Positions 1-7,601 are shown, counted from the stretch's first letter. The stretch is 36,757 nt of DNA from Clostridia bacterium (GCA_012841935.1 DUTS01000011.1:1-36757); one strand, 5' to 3'. Numbers and translations: made by a program. The notes: generated by a model from the letters alone, not told the origin.

Positions 1-7
1 GCTTCAT
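1..7 (-). CDS. 5' end of an unidentified gene (start codon only)
   Basis: An ATG occupies 7..5 and only about two codons remain before the left edge, so the product cannot be named. The start is convincing because a strong ribosome site (AGGAGGTGA, 22..14) lies 6 nt upstream and a good promoter lies behind it. The gene follows the XRE-type regulator at 83..478 in the same direction and may be its partner. That pairing is inferred from position only. Confidence 0.6.
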
Positions 8-28
8 TGTTTGTCACCTCCTGCTAAT

Positions 29-57
29 AATATAACACAAAAGTTATAGTTTAGCAA
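29..57 (-). promoter_or_regulatory. SigA-type promoter of the gene starting at base 7
   Basis: On the minus strand, TTGCTA (57..52) and TATATT (34..29) are separated by exactly 17 nt. A dyad TATAAC/GTTATA (31-36 and 43-48) covers the -10 and spacer. This suggests a repressor site, possibly for the neighbouring XRE protein, but that link is inferred. Confidence 0.65.
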
Positions 58-83
58 GCTGGTTCTATAATATTTTATAGTTT
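44..83. repeat. Two AAACTATAA motifs 31 bp apart (operator-like)
   Basis: The minus-strand motif AAACTATAA occurs at 52..44 and 83..75, a spacing of 31 bp or about three helical turns. Each copy is half of a dyad: TATAAC-N6-GTTATA at 31-48 and CTATAA-TATT-TTATAG at 65-80. The pair flanks the -35 of the downstream gene, as expected for a tandem operator. No binding protein is known. Confidence 0.4.
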
Positions 84-478
84 CATGTCAACAGCCCCTC
101 GCCTCCCCAAAGGTTGGAATTGATTGCCCCATACAGTTCATCACTTAGACAGTCAAGATGCAGCACCCGGTCTTTTTCTCCTTGTAAATAATCATCAATT
201 GCTTTTTGGATGCTTGCAGGAAGACCGCTCTCCAAATAATTTTTACGAGCCGGTTTTCCATCAACAGCTTTTGGACTTGGGCTGTTATCTACTTCTAAAA
301 GTTCTTCTAAAGACATATCAAGTGCCTTTGAAAGTTTAAGAAGTGTAGACGCATTGCACCTTTCCAGACGAGTTTTACCAGAATATATATCAGCAAGAGT
401 TGCCCAAGGAACACCGCTTATTTTAGATAAATGGTATCGGGAAATATCTCTTTCCCGTAAAAGTTCTTCAAATCTCAT
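83..478 (-). CDS. XRE/Cro-type helix-turn-helix regulator
   Basis: The protein has 131 residues. Residues 1-65 form a lambda-repressor-like HTH domain (RYHLSKISGVPWATLADIYSG, then a LLKLSKALDMSLEELL helix). The C-terminal half is acidic, with a PASIQKAIDDYLQGE segment seen in Clostridial relatives, and ends in an unusual LWGGEGLLT tail that may be a frayed end. The start at 478 is preferred over an in-frame ATG at 568 because a GAGGTGA ribosome site sits 5 nt upstream and the promoter lies between the two ATGs. The palindrome inside its own promoter suggests autorepression. It lies in accessory DNA next to IS and recombinase remnants and could be the antitoxin or regulator of a two-gene module with the gene starting at base 7; that role is inferred. 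Confidence 0.8.
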   Translation of the reverse strand: MRFEELLRERDISRYHLSKISGVPWATLADIYSGKTRLERCNASTLLKLSKALDMSLEELLEVDNSPSPKAVDGKPARKNYLESGLPASIQKAIDDYLQGEKDRVLHLDCLSDELYGAINSNLWGGEGLLT

Positions 479-494
479 ACTGGTCACCTCGTAA

Positions 495-522
495 ATATTA
501 TATCGGTGTTCCGATATAATAT
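495..522. promoter_or_regulatory. Perfect palindromic operator in the XRE promoter
   Basis: ATATTATATCGG (495-506) and CCGATATAATAT (511-522) are perfect 12-bp inverted arms around a TGTT spacer. The palindrome fills the space between -35 and -10 and overlaps both. This is the expected place for a dimeric XRE repressor to block its own promoter. Confidence 0.7.
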
Positions 523-525
523 CAA
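497..525 (-). promoter_or_regulatory. Consensus SigA promoter of the XRE regulator
   Basis: TTGATA (525..520) and TATAAT (502..497) lie on the minus strand with a 17-nt spacer. Transcription would start about 10 nt ahead of the ribosome site, giving a very short leader. Confidence 0.8.
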
Positions 526-680
526 GAAAATACCAGCCTATAAAATTTGGATTAAGACCAGATAACATAGGGACTGGGATGGTTAACCCATGTCCTTAAT
601 CATTCCTTCTGTTTGAGTATCTATATTTTTCTCTTTCTGTTTTTTAGCTTTTGGAGCTGGCATGCTCCCGTGTTTTTCAA

Positions 681-1126
681 TTAAAAACAAGGGTTAATAT
701 AGACCTTTTGGGCTTGATTAGTCAACTCCCTAACCGTATTACAGACGGTGGAATAGCTAATATCAAATCCTGCATCTACAAGTGCTTCATGAATATCAAT
801 TTTCTTTTTCTGTATTTTGGATTGTCCATTATGTCTTTTTAATTCATTTTCTTCCAAATGGGCTTTAATAGCGTCTACTAATTCCTTAGTTACTTTACGC
901 TTTTTTCTACCGCTAGAATCATATTTAGGCGGTGTAACGATGTTATCCGTGAGCTCCTTAATATCACCAAAGGTTTTCGAATTTCCTTCTTGTAATTGGG
1001 CCCTTTGTTTTTCATATTGCTTAATGTATTTGCTGATTGTTTTTCTTGAAATACCCGTTTCACGCTCAATGGCTCGTTGGGATTATCATCCCGTAAAAAC
1101 ATAAGTAAAATGTCCTGTTTTTCCAT
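681..1126 (-). pseudogene. IS21-family istA transposase remnant (frameshifted, truncated)
   Basis: Reading begins at the ATG at 1126 (MEKQDILLMFLRDD). After a one-base frame change near 1075-1085 it continues openly through RAIERETGISRKTISKYIK, a typical IS21 IstA N-terminal HTH. It then runs on to a stop at 681-683, about 148 codons. A full IstA is roughly 400-500 residues, so the DDE catalytic core is lost and no istB is seen. The leader just upstream contains a 10-bp inverted repeat (1153-1162 / 1175-1184). The element is clearly dead. A second short open stretch (about 589-680) ending GMIKDMG may be another scrap of the same element, but I do not recognise it. Confidence 0.8.
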
Positions 1127-1152
1127 TAGCTTTATCAATCTCCCCTCACCCT

Positions 1153-1184
1153 CCACATGTTAAAAATTTATTAATAACATGTGG
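1153..1184. repeat. Inverted repeat in the istA leader
   Basis: CCACATGTTA (1153-1162) and TAACATGTGG (1175-1184) are perfect 10-bp arms with a 12-nt AT loop. They lie directly upstream of the istA remnant's GGAGGGTGAGGGG ribosome region. Such a hairpin could limit read-through translation of the transposase, as in other insertion sequences; that function is inferred. Confidence 0.55.
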
Positions 1185-1199
1185 AAGTATATTTTAATG

Positions 1200-1249
1200 T
1201 GGGGTACTTTTCAATTATTATTTGGGGTACTTTTAGTTTAATATAAACA
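1200..1249. mobile_element. Terminal repeats marking one end of the IS21 remnant
   Basis: TGGGGTACTTTT occurs twice, at 1200-1211 and 1223-1234, start to start 23 bp apart. Multiple short terminal repeats are typical of IS21 ends. The outer boundary is probably the TGT (minus strand) at 1249..1247. No matching end is visible on the other side, so that end has been deleted. Confidence 0.65.
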
Positions 1250-1251
1250 AA

Positions 1252-1460
1252 ATGCACGAAGCAGAAATGCAATCCCATGCGTATATGCCAGATAAGCATA
1301 AAATCCGCTGCTATTTAAAACAGAATATGGATATAAAAAACAAAAACCTGTATGAGCAAAAAAATATCATACAGGCATATATTAAAAAAATATATGTACA
1401 CGAAAAAACTATTAAAATAACTAGCATTGTGGATACAGATGGTGGAGGTGAGGGGAATCG
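1252..1460 (+). pseudogene. C-terminal tail of a large serine recombinase, reading into the att repeat
   Basis: The plus-strand frame gives KNKNLYEQKNIIQAYIKKIY, then a KTIKITSIVDTDGGGEGNR ending. This resembles the extreme C-terminus of integrative-element serine recombinases whose last codons lie in the attachment site. The GGGEGNR codons are the antisense of the tmRNA 3' end. The N-terminal catalytic and DNA-binding parts are missing, and the fragment begins right at the end of the IS21 remnant, which probably interrupted it. The frame stays open through the hairpin unit to about 1545, but that part is not native protein. It is the only plus-strand coding trace I accept. Confidence 0.55.
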
Positions 1461-1535
1461 CTCCGAGAGCTCCGCTCTCTATCACGCCGGGGTGGGGAAA
1501 TGCTTTCCAGCATTTCCCTTCACCCGTTCGATTCC
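1452..1535. repeat. Compact multi-hairpin unit between the two att copies
   Basis: GGAATCG (1454-1460) and CGATTCC (1529-1535) form an outer inverted pair. Inside are GAGAGC-TCC-GCTCTC (1465-1479) and a long arm GGGAAATGCT-TTCC-AGCATTTCCC (1495-1518), extended by GGGGTG/CACCCG. The layout resembles a three-way junction. On the minus strand the unit also repeats GGAATCGAAC from the tmRNA T-arm. I do not recognise a named element. It could be a small palindromic mobile repeat or the folded attachment region of a lost island. Confidence 0.55.
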
Positions 1536-1543
1536 TTTTATTT

Positions 1544-1568
1544 AAAAAATTACCCATAGGGTAATTTT
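1544..1568 (-). terminator. Intrinsic terminator of ssrA
   Basis: AAAATTACCC (1546-1555) and GGGTAATTTT (1559-1568) form a 10-bp stem with a 3-nt loop. On the minus strand it is followed by a T run, 7 nt after the tmRNA 3' end. Confidence 0.8.
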
Positions 1569-1574
1569 AATTCT

Positions 1575-1924
1575 TGGTGGAGGTGAGGGGAATCGAACCC
1601 CTGTCCGAAAGAACAGCCACAGAAGCTTCTCCGAGTGCAGCCTATGTTTTAGTTTTCACCTATCAATCTCCCGTAGGCAGGATACTGACTGGCAAGTTTC
1701 CTTAAATTCCTCTTAGCTTAGGAAACGATAGTCCAAGAGTAGCCCGGTAAAATGACCTTTTATCCTTCACACCGGGCGTAGAAGGTAAAAGGTTAGACTG
1801 CAATTAAGCAGCTAAAGCGTAATTTTCTTCTGCGTTTAAATAACTGTGCACCGTTTTACGGGCTAGTGCAATCCCGACTCGCTTCTTCTGCCACTATTTC
1901 CCCCGTCGAAACCAGTACACCCCC
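1575..1924 (-). ncRNA. ssrA: Transfer-messenger RNA (tmRNA)
   Basis: tmRNA rescues stalled ribosomes together with SmpB, acting first as tRNA-Ala and then as mRNA for a degradation tag. The 5' end GGGGGTG (1924..1918) pairs with CACCTCC near the 3' end, ahead of ACCA at 1575. The conserved GTACTGGTTTCGACGGGGG follows the 5' end, and the T-arm is GGGGTTCGATTCCCC. The tag frame at 1833..1804 runs from a GCA resume codon and encodes AEENYALAA followed by TAA. Total length is about 350 nt, normal for bacteria. Its first base is the last base of the smpB stop codon, so it is probably processed from an smpB-ssrA transcript. Mobile DNA is attached to its 3' end. Confidence 0.95.
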
Positions 1925-2385
1925 TAATTACGTTCTTTTTCCCGCAAAGCCCGTGCCATTTCACGCTGAGCATCCCTTTCTGCCATGACTCTCCTTTTAT
2001 CATAAACCTTTTTTCCTTTGGCTAAAGCGAGCTCAACTTTTGCCCGACCTTTTTTAAAGTAAATTTTGAGGGGAATTAAAGTCATTCCTTGCTGTTTTAC
2101 CTTTCCCAAAAGGCGATTTATTTCCCTTTTGTGAAGTAAAAGTTTACGCGGCCGTAGAGGATCTACATTAAAACGATTACCTGGATCATAAGGACTAATG
2201 TGAACATTATAAAGAAACATTTCTCCTTTTTCAATTTGAGCAAAACTATCTTTTAAGTTTACTTTCCCGGCACGCAAGGATTTAACTTCTGTCCCTACTA
2301 AAACAATACCAGCTTCATGTGTTTCTTCTATAAAATAATCGTGATGGGCTTTACGATTTTCGGTAACAACTCTGACCTGCTTCAT
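1924..2385 (-). CDS. smpB: SsrA-binding protein SmpB
   Basis: SmpB binds tmRNA and delivers it to the A site of stalled ribosomes during trans-translation. The 153-residue length is normal. Recognisable signatures are [20 protein letters not shown] at the N-terminus, [18 protein letters not shown], the NVHISPY segment, and the basic C-terminal tail ([14 protein letters not shown]) that enters the mRNA channel. The start has a GAGGGGG ribosome site upstream. It follows rnr by 43 nt, and its TAG stop shares its final G with the first base of tmRNA. The rnr-smpB-ssrA order is common in Firmicutes and joins RNA decay with ribosome rescue. Confidence 0.97.
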   Translation of the reverse strand: MKQVRVVTENRKAHHDYFIEETHEAGIVLVGTEVKSLRAGKVNLKDSFAQIEKGEMFLYNVHISPYDPGNRFNVDPLRPRKLLLHKREINRLLGKVKQQGMTLIPLKIYFKKGRAKVELALAKGKKVYDKRRVMAERDAQREMARALREKERN

Positions 2386-2428
2386 TTTTTTCCCCCTCGA
2401 ATATACGCTGTCGGGAAATTAAATTATA

Positions 2429-4537
2429 TCATGAGCTTAATTCAAAATCAAGCAAACGCTCGGCAACGTTTACGGCCATTAAGGTTACCTTGACCGAATC
2501 GCCAATACGATAAGTCTGCCCTGTATAATCACCAATCAACATTAATCTTTTTTCCACATAATGATAATAATCATCAGTTAATGTAGAAATATGCACGAGA
2601 CCTTCCACAGTATTAGGCAATTCCACAAAAAAGCCAAAGGAAGTCACACTACTGATAATGGCCATAAAATCCTGCCCAATAAAGTTCTGCATATATTCCA
2701 CTTTTTTTAATTCCACGGATTCCCTTTCCGCTTCCTCAGCTACCCTTTCCCGCTGGGAAGCTTGCTCAGCATCTTTTTCCAAACGGGAGATTAATTTTTT
2801 ACTTTGTTTTACAACACCATTTTTTTGCACCTGACGGATCAAACGGTGAATCACTAAATCAGGATACCTCCTGATAGGGGCCGTAAAATGTGAATAATAT
2901 TGTGAAGCCAAACCAAAATGACCTAATGCTTCTACAGCATAACGTGCATGTTTTAAAGAACGTAAAATTACATAACTAAGAGCCTTTCCCACAGAACGTC
3001 CCTTTGTTTTTTCCACTATAGCTTGTAAATCACGAGGCTGTACATCACCCTGAGGATTAAAAGGGAGCCGATAACCAAAAACACCCAAAAATTCATTTAG
3101 TTCTTTTATTTCGTCTTTAGCCGGTTTTTCATGTACCCGATAAAGAAAAGGCATCTCCCGCCAAAAAAACTCCTCGGCAACTGTTTCATTAGTAACAATC
3201 ATGAATTCCTCAATAATCATTTCAGCAATTGAACGTTGACGCAAAACTATTTCCACAGGCTTACCTTGGTCATCCAAAATAACCTGACTTTCCGGAAAAG
3301 CAAAATCAATAGCTCCCCTTTGCAAACGTTTTTTTCGCAAAATTAAACAAAGTTCCCGCATTAATTCTAACATGGGCACCAAAACTTGATGTTCCTTTTT
3401 AATCTGCTCTTTTTTCTCCAAAATTTTACGTACCAAAGTATAGCTTAATCTTTTTTTTACATGAATGACACCAGGTACAATATCATGTTTAATCACTTGC
3501 CCTTGTTTATCAATTTCCATTAAACAAGATAAAGTAAGCCGATCCACACCCTCATTTAAACTACAAATTCCATTAGATAAAGCTGGGGGCAGCATGGGAA
3601 TAACCCGATCTACTAAATAGACACTAGTACCCCTTTTAAAAGCTTCCTCATCCAAGACACTGCCCGAAGGCACATAATAACCAACATCGGCAATATGCAC
3701 ACCTAAAAAATAATTACCATTGGGAAGGAGCTCCAAATTAACCGCATCATCCAAATCCTTTGCATCCTCACCATCAATGGTCACTATAAAGTGCTTTCTA
3801 AAATCACGCCTTCCTTTTAAATCCTCTTCACTAACTAGAGACGGTAATTGAGCTGCAGCTTTTAAAACCTTTTCTGGAAAAAACTCTGGTAGTTGATGTT
3901 TGCGAACAATAGATAAAATATCAACACCAGGATCATCCTTAAAACCCAAAACTTCGATAACTTTACCTAAGGGGGCACAATCTGCCTCCTGCCAACTAAG
4001 CATTTCCACAACTACTTTATCCCCGACCTTAGCTTTACCTCGTTCAGCAGGAGGAATTAAGATTATACAGCCCAAGCGGCGTTCATCAGGTAAAACAAAA
4101 CTATAATGTTCAAGTTCATTAAACATACCCACAATATGTTTATTGGCTCGCTTTAAAATCCGGATCACTACACCTTCACGCCTGCGGCTATCTCGCGAAT
4201 ATGGGTGTAAACGCACAATTACCCGATCATTATGCAGAGCACCTTGTAAATCCTCCTCACTAATAAAAACATCTTCCTCATCAGGTTCATCTGGAATTAA
4301 AAAGGCAAATCCTTTGGAATTACCTTGCAATCTGCCTACAACCAAGTTCATTTTCTCCGGTAAACCATAACGTTTTTTTCGACTAAGGACTATCTTGCCC
4401 TCATTTTCCAATTCCTGAAGTAAATCTAAAAAAACAGCCCCTTTTTCAATTTTAAAGACATCTGCTAACTCATCAGCAGTAAGTGGACGGTAAGAATGCC
4501 GCCGCATATAATCTAATAATTCTTCTTTACCAATCAT
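2429..4537 (-). CDS. rnr: Ribonuclease R
   Basis: This processive 3'-5' exoribonuclease degrades structured RNA and works with SmpB/tmRNA on non-stop messages. With the start at 4537 it has 702 residues. It shows an N-terminal winged-helix region, cold-shock domains (GRLQGNSKGFAFLIPD), and the RNB catalytic domain with the magnesium-binding DGEDAKDLDDAV motif near residues 255-266. A C-terminal S1 domain follows (SSVTSFGFFVELPNTVEGLVHIS). The open frame extends to 4609, but TAGGGGG at 4550..4544 is well placed for the ATG at 4537 (6 nt) and sits against the alternative ATG at 4543. It lies between an HD hydrolase gene and smpB. The usual Rnr basic tail is short or absent. Confidence 0.95.
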   Translation of the reverse strand: MIGKEELLDYMRRHSYRPLTADELADVFKIEKGAVFLDLLQELENEGKIVLSRKKRYGLPEKMNLVVGRLQGNSKGFAFLIPDEPDEEDVFISEEDLQGALHNDRVIVRLHPYSRDSRRREGVVIRILKRANKHIVGMFNELEHYSFVLPDERRLGCIILIPPAERGKAKVGDKVVVEMLSWQEADCAPLGKVIEVLGFKDDPGVDILSIVRKHQLPEFFPEKVLKAAAQLPSLVSEEDLKGRRDFRKHFIVTIDGEDAKDLDDAVNLELLPNGNYFLGVHIADVGYYVPSGSVLDEEAFKRGTSVYLVDRVIPMLPPALSNGICSLNEGVDRLTLSCLMEIDKQGQVIKHDIVPGVIHVKKRLSYTLVRKILEKKEQIKKEHQVLVPMLELMRELCLILRKKRLQRGAIDFAFPESQVILDDQGKPVEIVLRQRSIAEMIIEEFMIVTNETVAEEFFWREMPFLYRVHEKPAKDEIKELNEFLGVFGYRLPFNPQGDVQPRDLQAIVEKTKGRSVGKALSYVILRSLKHARYAVEALGHFGLASQYYSHFTAPIRRYPDLVIHRLIRQVQKNGVVKQSKKLISRLEKDAEQASQRERVAEEAERESVELKKVEYMQNFIGQDFMAIISSVTSFGFFVELPNTVEGLVHISTLTDDYYHYVEKRLMLIGDYTGQTYRIGDSVKVTLMAVNVAERLLDFELSS

Positions 4538-4655
4538 TAACATCCCCCTAGCGAATCGCAAAATGAAGACATCACCATACCGATATCTTTTAAATTCTTT
4601 CAATACCAAGTTTTAATATTTTTAAATTGGAATATACCTAAATCAGATTACCCCA

Positions 4656-5210
4656 TTATAATCCCAATTCTACGGCAATTTCCTGCATGGCCTTTAAAGC
4701 AATTTCCATAAATTCCTCCAAGGTTAAACCCATTTCCGTACAAGAGGAAATTACCTCCCTACGGGCTCCCCGGGCAAATGATTTTTCCCGAAAACGATTC
4801 AGCAAAAAAGGCACATCCACAGCAGCCAATTTTTTTTCTGGTTTAATTAAAGCCGCAGCTACAATTAAACCAGTTAAAGGATCAACAGCATATAGAGCCT
4901 TATCCATTAAACTTTTTCTAGCCAAGCCATGTAAATCATTATGACATTTTACCGCCGCAATAATTTCCTGAGGTAAACCTGCCTTCTTTAACATTTCCGC
5001 CCCTAATAAACTATGTTTTTCCGGTTCATTTACGGTTAAATCATAATCAAGATCATGTAAAAGACCAGCTAAACGCCAACTAGTTTCATCTTCACCAAAA
5101 TGACGGGCTAAACTACCCATGACAGCTTCCACCGCATACATATGTTTAATTAAATTCTTGTTTTTCACTTTTTCCTTTAATAATTGTAAAGCCTCTTCGT
5201 GCGACATCAT
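4656..5210 (-). CDS. HD-domain phosphohydrolase
   Basis: A 184-residue single HD domain carries a metal-binding LLHDLDYDLT motif near residues 47-56, an upstream histidine (KHMYAVEAVMG), and a later KCHNDLHG motif. Such proteins hydrolyse phosphate esters of nucleotides or signalling molecules; the substrate here cannot be told from sequence. An AGAAGGG ribosome site lies about 11 nt upstream of the ATG at 5210, and a second ATG follows at once. The gene lies just after the hppA terminator and upstream of rnr, so it probably heads the rnr-smpB-ssrA unit. I see no good promoter in the 42-nt gap, so expression may depend on terminator read-through. Confidence 0.85.
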   Translation of the reverse strand: MMSHEEALQLLKEKVKNKNLIKHMYAVEAVMGSLARHFGEDETSWRLAGLLHDLDYDLTVNEPEKHSLLGAEMLKKAGLPQEIIAAVKCHNDLHGLARKSLMDKALYAVDPLTGLIVAAALIKPEKKLAAVDVPFLLNRFREKSFARGARREVISSCTEMGLTLEEFMEIALKAMQEIAVELGL

Positions 5211-5252
5211 TTCAAGATCATTCCCTTCTAAAAACTAATTTCAATTACCTGT

Positions 5253-5288
5253 AAAAAAATGCTACCGTCAGTTTCCGCCAACGGTAGC
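5253..5288 (-). terminator. Intrinsic terminator after hppA
   Basis: GCTACCGT (5261-5268) and ACGGTAGC (5281-5288) form a perfect 8-bp stem that extends by G-U/G-C pairs to a short loop. Seven Ts follow on the minus strand. It closes the glycolysis-secG-hppA unit. Confidence 0.9.
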
Positions 5289-5307
5289 ACAATTATTCCT
5301 TACTTCA

Positions 5308-7314
5308 TTACAAAAAAAGAGGCACAAATACTAATGAAACAATCGTCATTAATTTAATCAAAATATTAATTGAAGGTCCAGAGGTATCTTTAAAAGGATC
5401 CCCGACTGTATCCCCAGTAACCGCGGCCGCATGGGCTTCTGAACCTTTACCACCTAATTGACCACCTTCAATATATTTTTTGGCATTATCCCAAGCACCA
5501 CCAGCATTAGCCATCATAATTGCTAACAAGAAGCCAGTAACCAAAGCCCCTGCCAATAAACCACCTAAAGCCTCTTTACCCAGTCCAGGAATTAAACCCA
5601 CGGCAATAGGTACCACAATGGCCATTAATCCCGGAACAACCATTTCCTTAATAGCGGCATCTGTACTAATACTAACACATTTGGCATATTCAGGTCTGGC
5701 ACTGCCTTCCATGATCCCTTCTATTTCCCTAAACTGTCTTCTCACTTCATCAATCATTTTACTAGCTGCTCTTCCAACAGCTCCCATGGTTAAAGCAGAA
5801 AAGAGAAAAGGTAAAGCACCACCCAAGAAAAGTCCGGCGACAACAGCAGGATTTAAAATATTGAGTTCACTTAAACCAGCTGCTTGTGTGTAAGCACTAA
5901 ACAAAGCCAAAGCTGTTAAGGCCGCTGAACCAATAGCAAATCCTTTACCAATAGCAGCAGTGGTATTACCTACAGAATCCAAGCCATCGGTAATCTCCCT
6001 AACTTCCGGTTCTAGTTCCGCCATTTCCGCTATCCCCCCGGCATTATCGGCAATCGGTCCATAAGCATCCACCGCTACCACCATACCAGTAGTGGAAAGC
6101 ATACCTACAGCCGCCATAGCTATACCATATAATCCGGCAAATTTATAGGAAATCAAAATGGCCAAAACAATTACGATCACCGGTAAGGTTGTACTTAACA
6201 TCCCTACACCCAAACCAGAAATAATATTGGTAGCTGCACCTGTTTCCGAAGCCGCGGCAATACTTTTTACCGGACCATAAGCATCAGAAGTATAATATTC
6301 CGTAATCTTACCAATAACAAAACCAGCCAACAAACCGGCCACAGTAGCAATAAAAACATCTCTGCCCCAGCCAGGCAATAATTTGATACACAAGAAATAG
6401 GTAGCAATTAAAGCCAAAAGCATCGCCGCTAATTCACCCATATTTAAGGCACGAGAAGCATCCCCAGTTTCCCCAGTACGTACGAAAAAGGCCCCAATAA
6501 TGGAAGCAATAATTCCTGCTGCAGCAATCAACATCGGCAAAACAATTCCATTTCTACCATATCCCAAAGCAACAGCCAAAGCTATAGCGGCAATAATCGA
6601 ACCAACATAAGATTCAAAAAGATCAGCACCCATACCGGCAACATCCCCGACATTATCTCCCACATTATCAGCAATAACTGCCGGGTTGCGGGGGTCATCC
6701 TCTGGAATACCTGCTTCCACTTTACCTACCAAATCAGCTCCCACATCAGCTGCTTTAGTATAAATACCGCCGCCAACACGTCCAAAGAGGGCTATCGAAC
6801 TTGCCCCTAAAGCAAATCCATTTATCGTATCCGGATTTTCAAATAAAAAAGTAACAATTCCCAAACCAATTAAACCCAAACCTACAACAGACATCCCCAT
6901 TACCGCTCCACCGGAAAAAGCTACATTAAGGGCCTGATTAGCACTTTCACGAGCAGCATTAGCAGTACGCACATTAGCTTTAGTCGCTACCCGCATCCCA
7001 ATATAACCAGCCAAAACCGAACAAATAGCCCCAATAATAAAGGCTACTGCAGTTTGTGGTTGTAAACTTGCCGAATTCTTAGTTAAAATTCCGGCCACAA
7101 AAATAAAGGCAGCCACCAGAACTACAAAAACAGTTAAGGCTTTATATTCCCGCAAGAGAAAGGCCATAGCCCCCTCCTCGATAGCTCCTGCTATTTCCTG
7201 CATTTTTTCCGTTCCAGTCTCTACTTTATAAATACGCCTAGTTAAATAATAAGCAAACAAAAGGGCAATCACCCCAGCAAGAGGTGCCCAAAAAATAAAC
7301 GAACTATTCCCCAT
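5308..7314 (-). CDS. hppA: K+-dependent membrane-bound pyrophosphatase (ion pump)
   Basis: This integral membrane enzyme (668 residues, about 16 membrane helices in the family) hydrolyses pyrophosphate and pumps Na+ or H+ out of the cell. The signature [11 protein letters not shown] is at 190-200, DNVGDNVGD at 216-224, and acidic and lysine pyrophosphate-binding loops recur near the C-terminus ([13 protein letters not shown]). [10 protein letters not shown] (449-458) has Ala at the position that is Lys in K+-independent enzymes, so this is the K+-dependent class, which contains the Na+ pumps. The pumped ion is not proven. It follows secG by 25 nt and ends the glycolytic cluster. Recovering energy from pyrophosphate fits an energy-limited anaerobe. 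Confidence 0.96.
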   Translation of the reverse strand: MGNSSFIFWAPLAGVIALLFAYYLTRRIYKVETGTEKMQEIAGAIEEGAMAFLLREYKALTVFVVLVAAFIFVAGILTKNSASLQPQTAVAFIIGAICSVLAGYIGMRVATKANVRTANAARESANQALNVAFSGGAVMGMSVVGLGLIGLGIVTFLFENPDTINGFALGASSIALFGRVGGGIYTKAADVGADLVGKVEAGIPEDDPRNPAVIADNVGDNVGDVAGMGADLFESYVGSIIAAIALAVALGYGRNGIVLPMLIAAAGIIASIIGAFFVRTGETGDASRALNMGELAAMLLALIATYFLCIKLLPGWGRDVFIATVAGLLAGFVIGKITEYYTSDAYGPVKSIAAASETGAATNIISGLGVGMLSTTLPVIVIVLAILISYKFAGLYGIAMAAVGMLSTTGMVVAVDAYGPIADNAGGIAEMAELEPEVREITDGLDSVGNTTAAIGKGFAIGSAALTALALFSAYTQAAGLSELNILNPAVVAGLFLGGALPFLFSALTMGAVGRAASKMIDEVRRQFREIEGIMEGSARPEYAKCVSISTDAAIKEMVVPGLMAIVVPIAVGLIPGLGKEALGGLLAGALVTGFLLAIMMANAGGAWDNAKKYIEGGQLGGKGSEAHAAAVTGDTVGDPFKDTSGPSINILIKLMTIVSLVFVPLFL

Positions 7315-7339
7315 TTTCTTTCCTCCTCATAACTCTACC

Positions 7340-7567
7340 CTAATGTACTATTGACAATAATAAAGTTAAAATCATAAATGAAATTGCCGAAATTGTGGAT
7401 AATTTCGCTAAAAAATCATCTAATCCCTTTTTCTTTCCACCAAATATTGTTTCTGCTCCCCCAGCAATCGAGCCGGATAATCCCGCACTTTTACCAGACT
7501 GTAATAATACTGTAATAATTAAGCCAATAGCGGCAATAACTTGAAAAACAAGAATTACTGTTCGCAT
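7340..7567 (-). CDS. secG: Protein translocase subunit SecG
   Basis: A small membrane component of the SecYEG translocon, 75 residues. It has a membrane helix at 3-23, the conserved LLQSGKSAGLSGSIAGGAETIFG loop (shortened here as QSGKSAGLSG), a KKKGLDD cytosolic stretch, and a second helix at 53-73. It starts with ATG behind GGAGGGGGG. It sits in the common Firmicute eno-secG-rnr-smpB neighbourhood, with hppA and the HD gene inserted after it. A promoter upstream may allow expression separate from eno. Confidence 0.95.
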   Translation of the reverse strand: MRTVILVFQVIAAIGLIITVLLQSGKSAGLSGSIAGGAETIFGGKKKGLDDFLAKLSTISAISFMILTLLLSIVH

Positions 7568-7601
7568 TCCTACCCCCCTCCTTTGACCTGAAGTTATCCA
7601 A

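Larger units (their letters stand above)
1441..1595. repeat. Direct repeat of the ssrA 3' end (att-like core)
   Basis: GGTGGAGGTGAGGGGAATCG occurs at 1441-1460 and again at 1576-1595, where it is the antisense of the functional tmRNA acceptor and T-arm. One further base upstream (T) also matches. Duplication of a tmRNA or tRNA 3' end is the standard mark of a site-specific integration. A recombinase tail running into the distal copy supports this. Confidence 0.75.

Noticed and set aside
651-1104. Plus-strand open frames over the istA remnant
   Set aside because: They are antisense to the IS21 frame, lack ribosome sites and have no recognisable protein features.
1441-1540. A tRNA or second tmRNA on the plus strand, because of GTTCGATTCC
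   Set aside because: There is no matching acceptor stem, no anticodon arm and no CCA. The T-loop-like sequence is an inverted copy of the ssrA end.
1252-1545. An intact 97-residue plus-strand gene
   Set aside because: Only the recombinase-like tail up to the att core is plausible. The rest is translation through the hairpin unit, and there is no ribosome site before the first ATG.
4538-4609. Extended N-terminus of RNase R
   Set aside because: No ribosome site at 4609; the ATG at 4537 is well placed behind TAGGGGG and fits the family.
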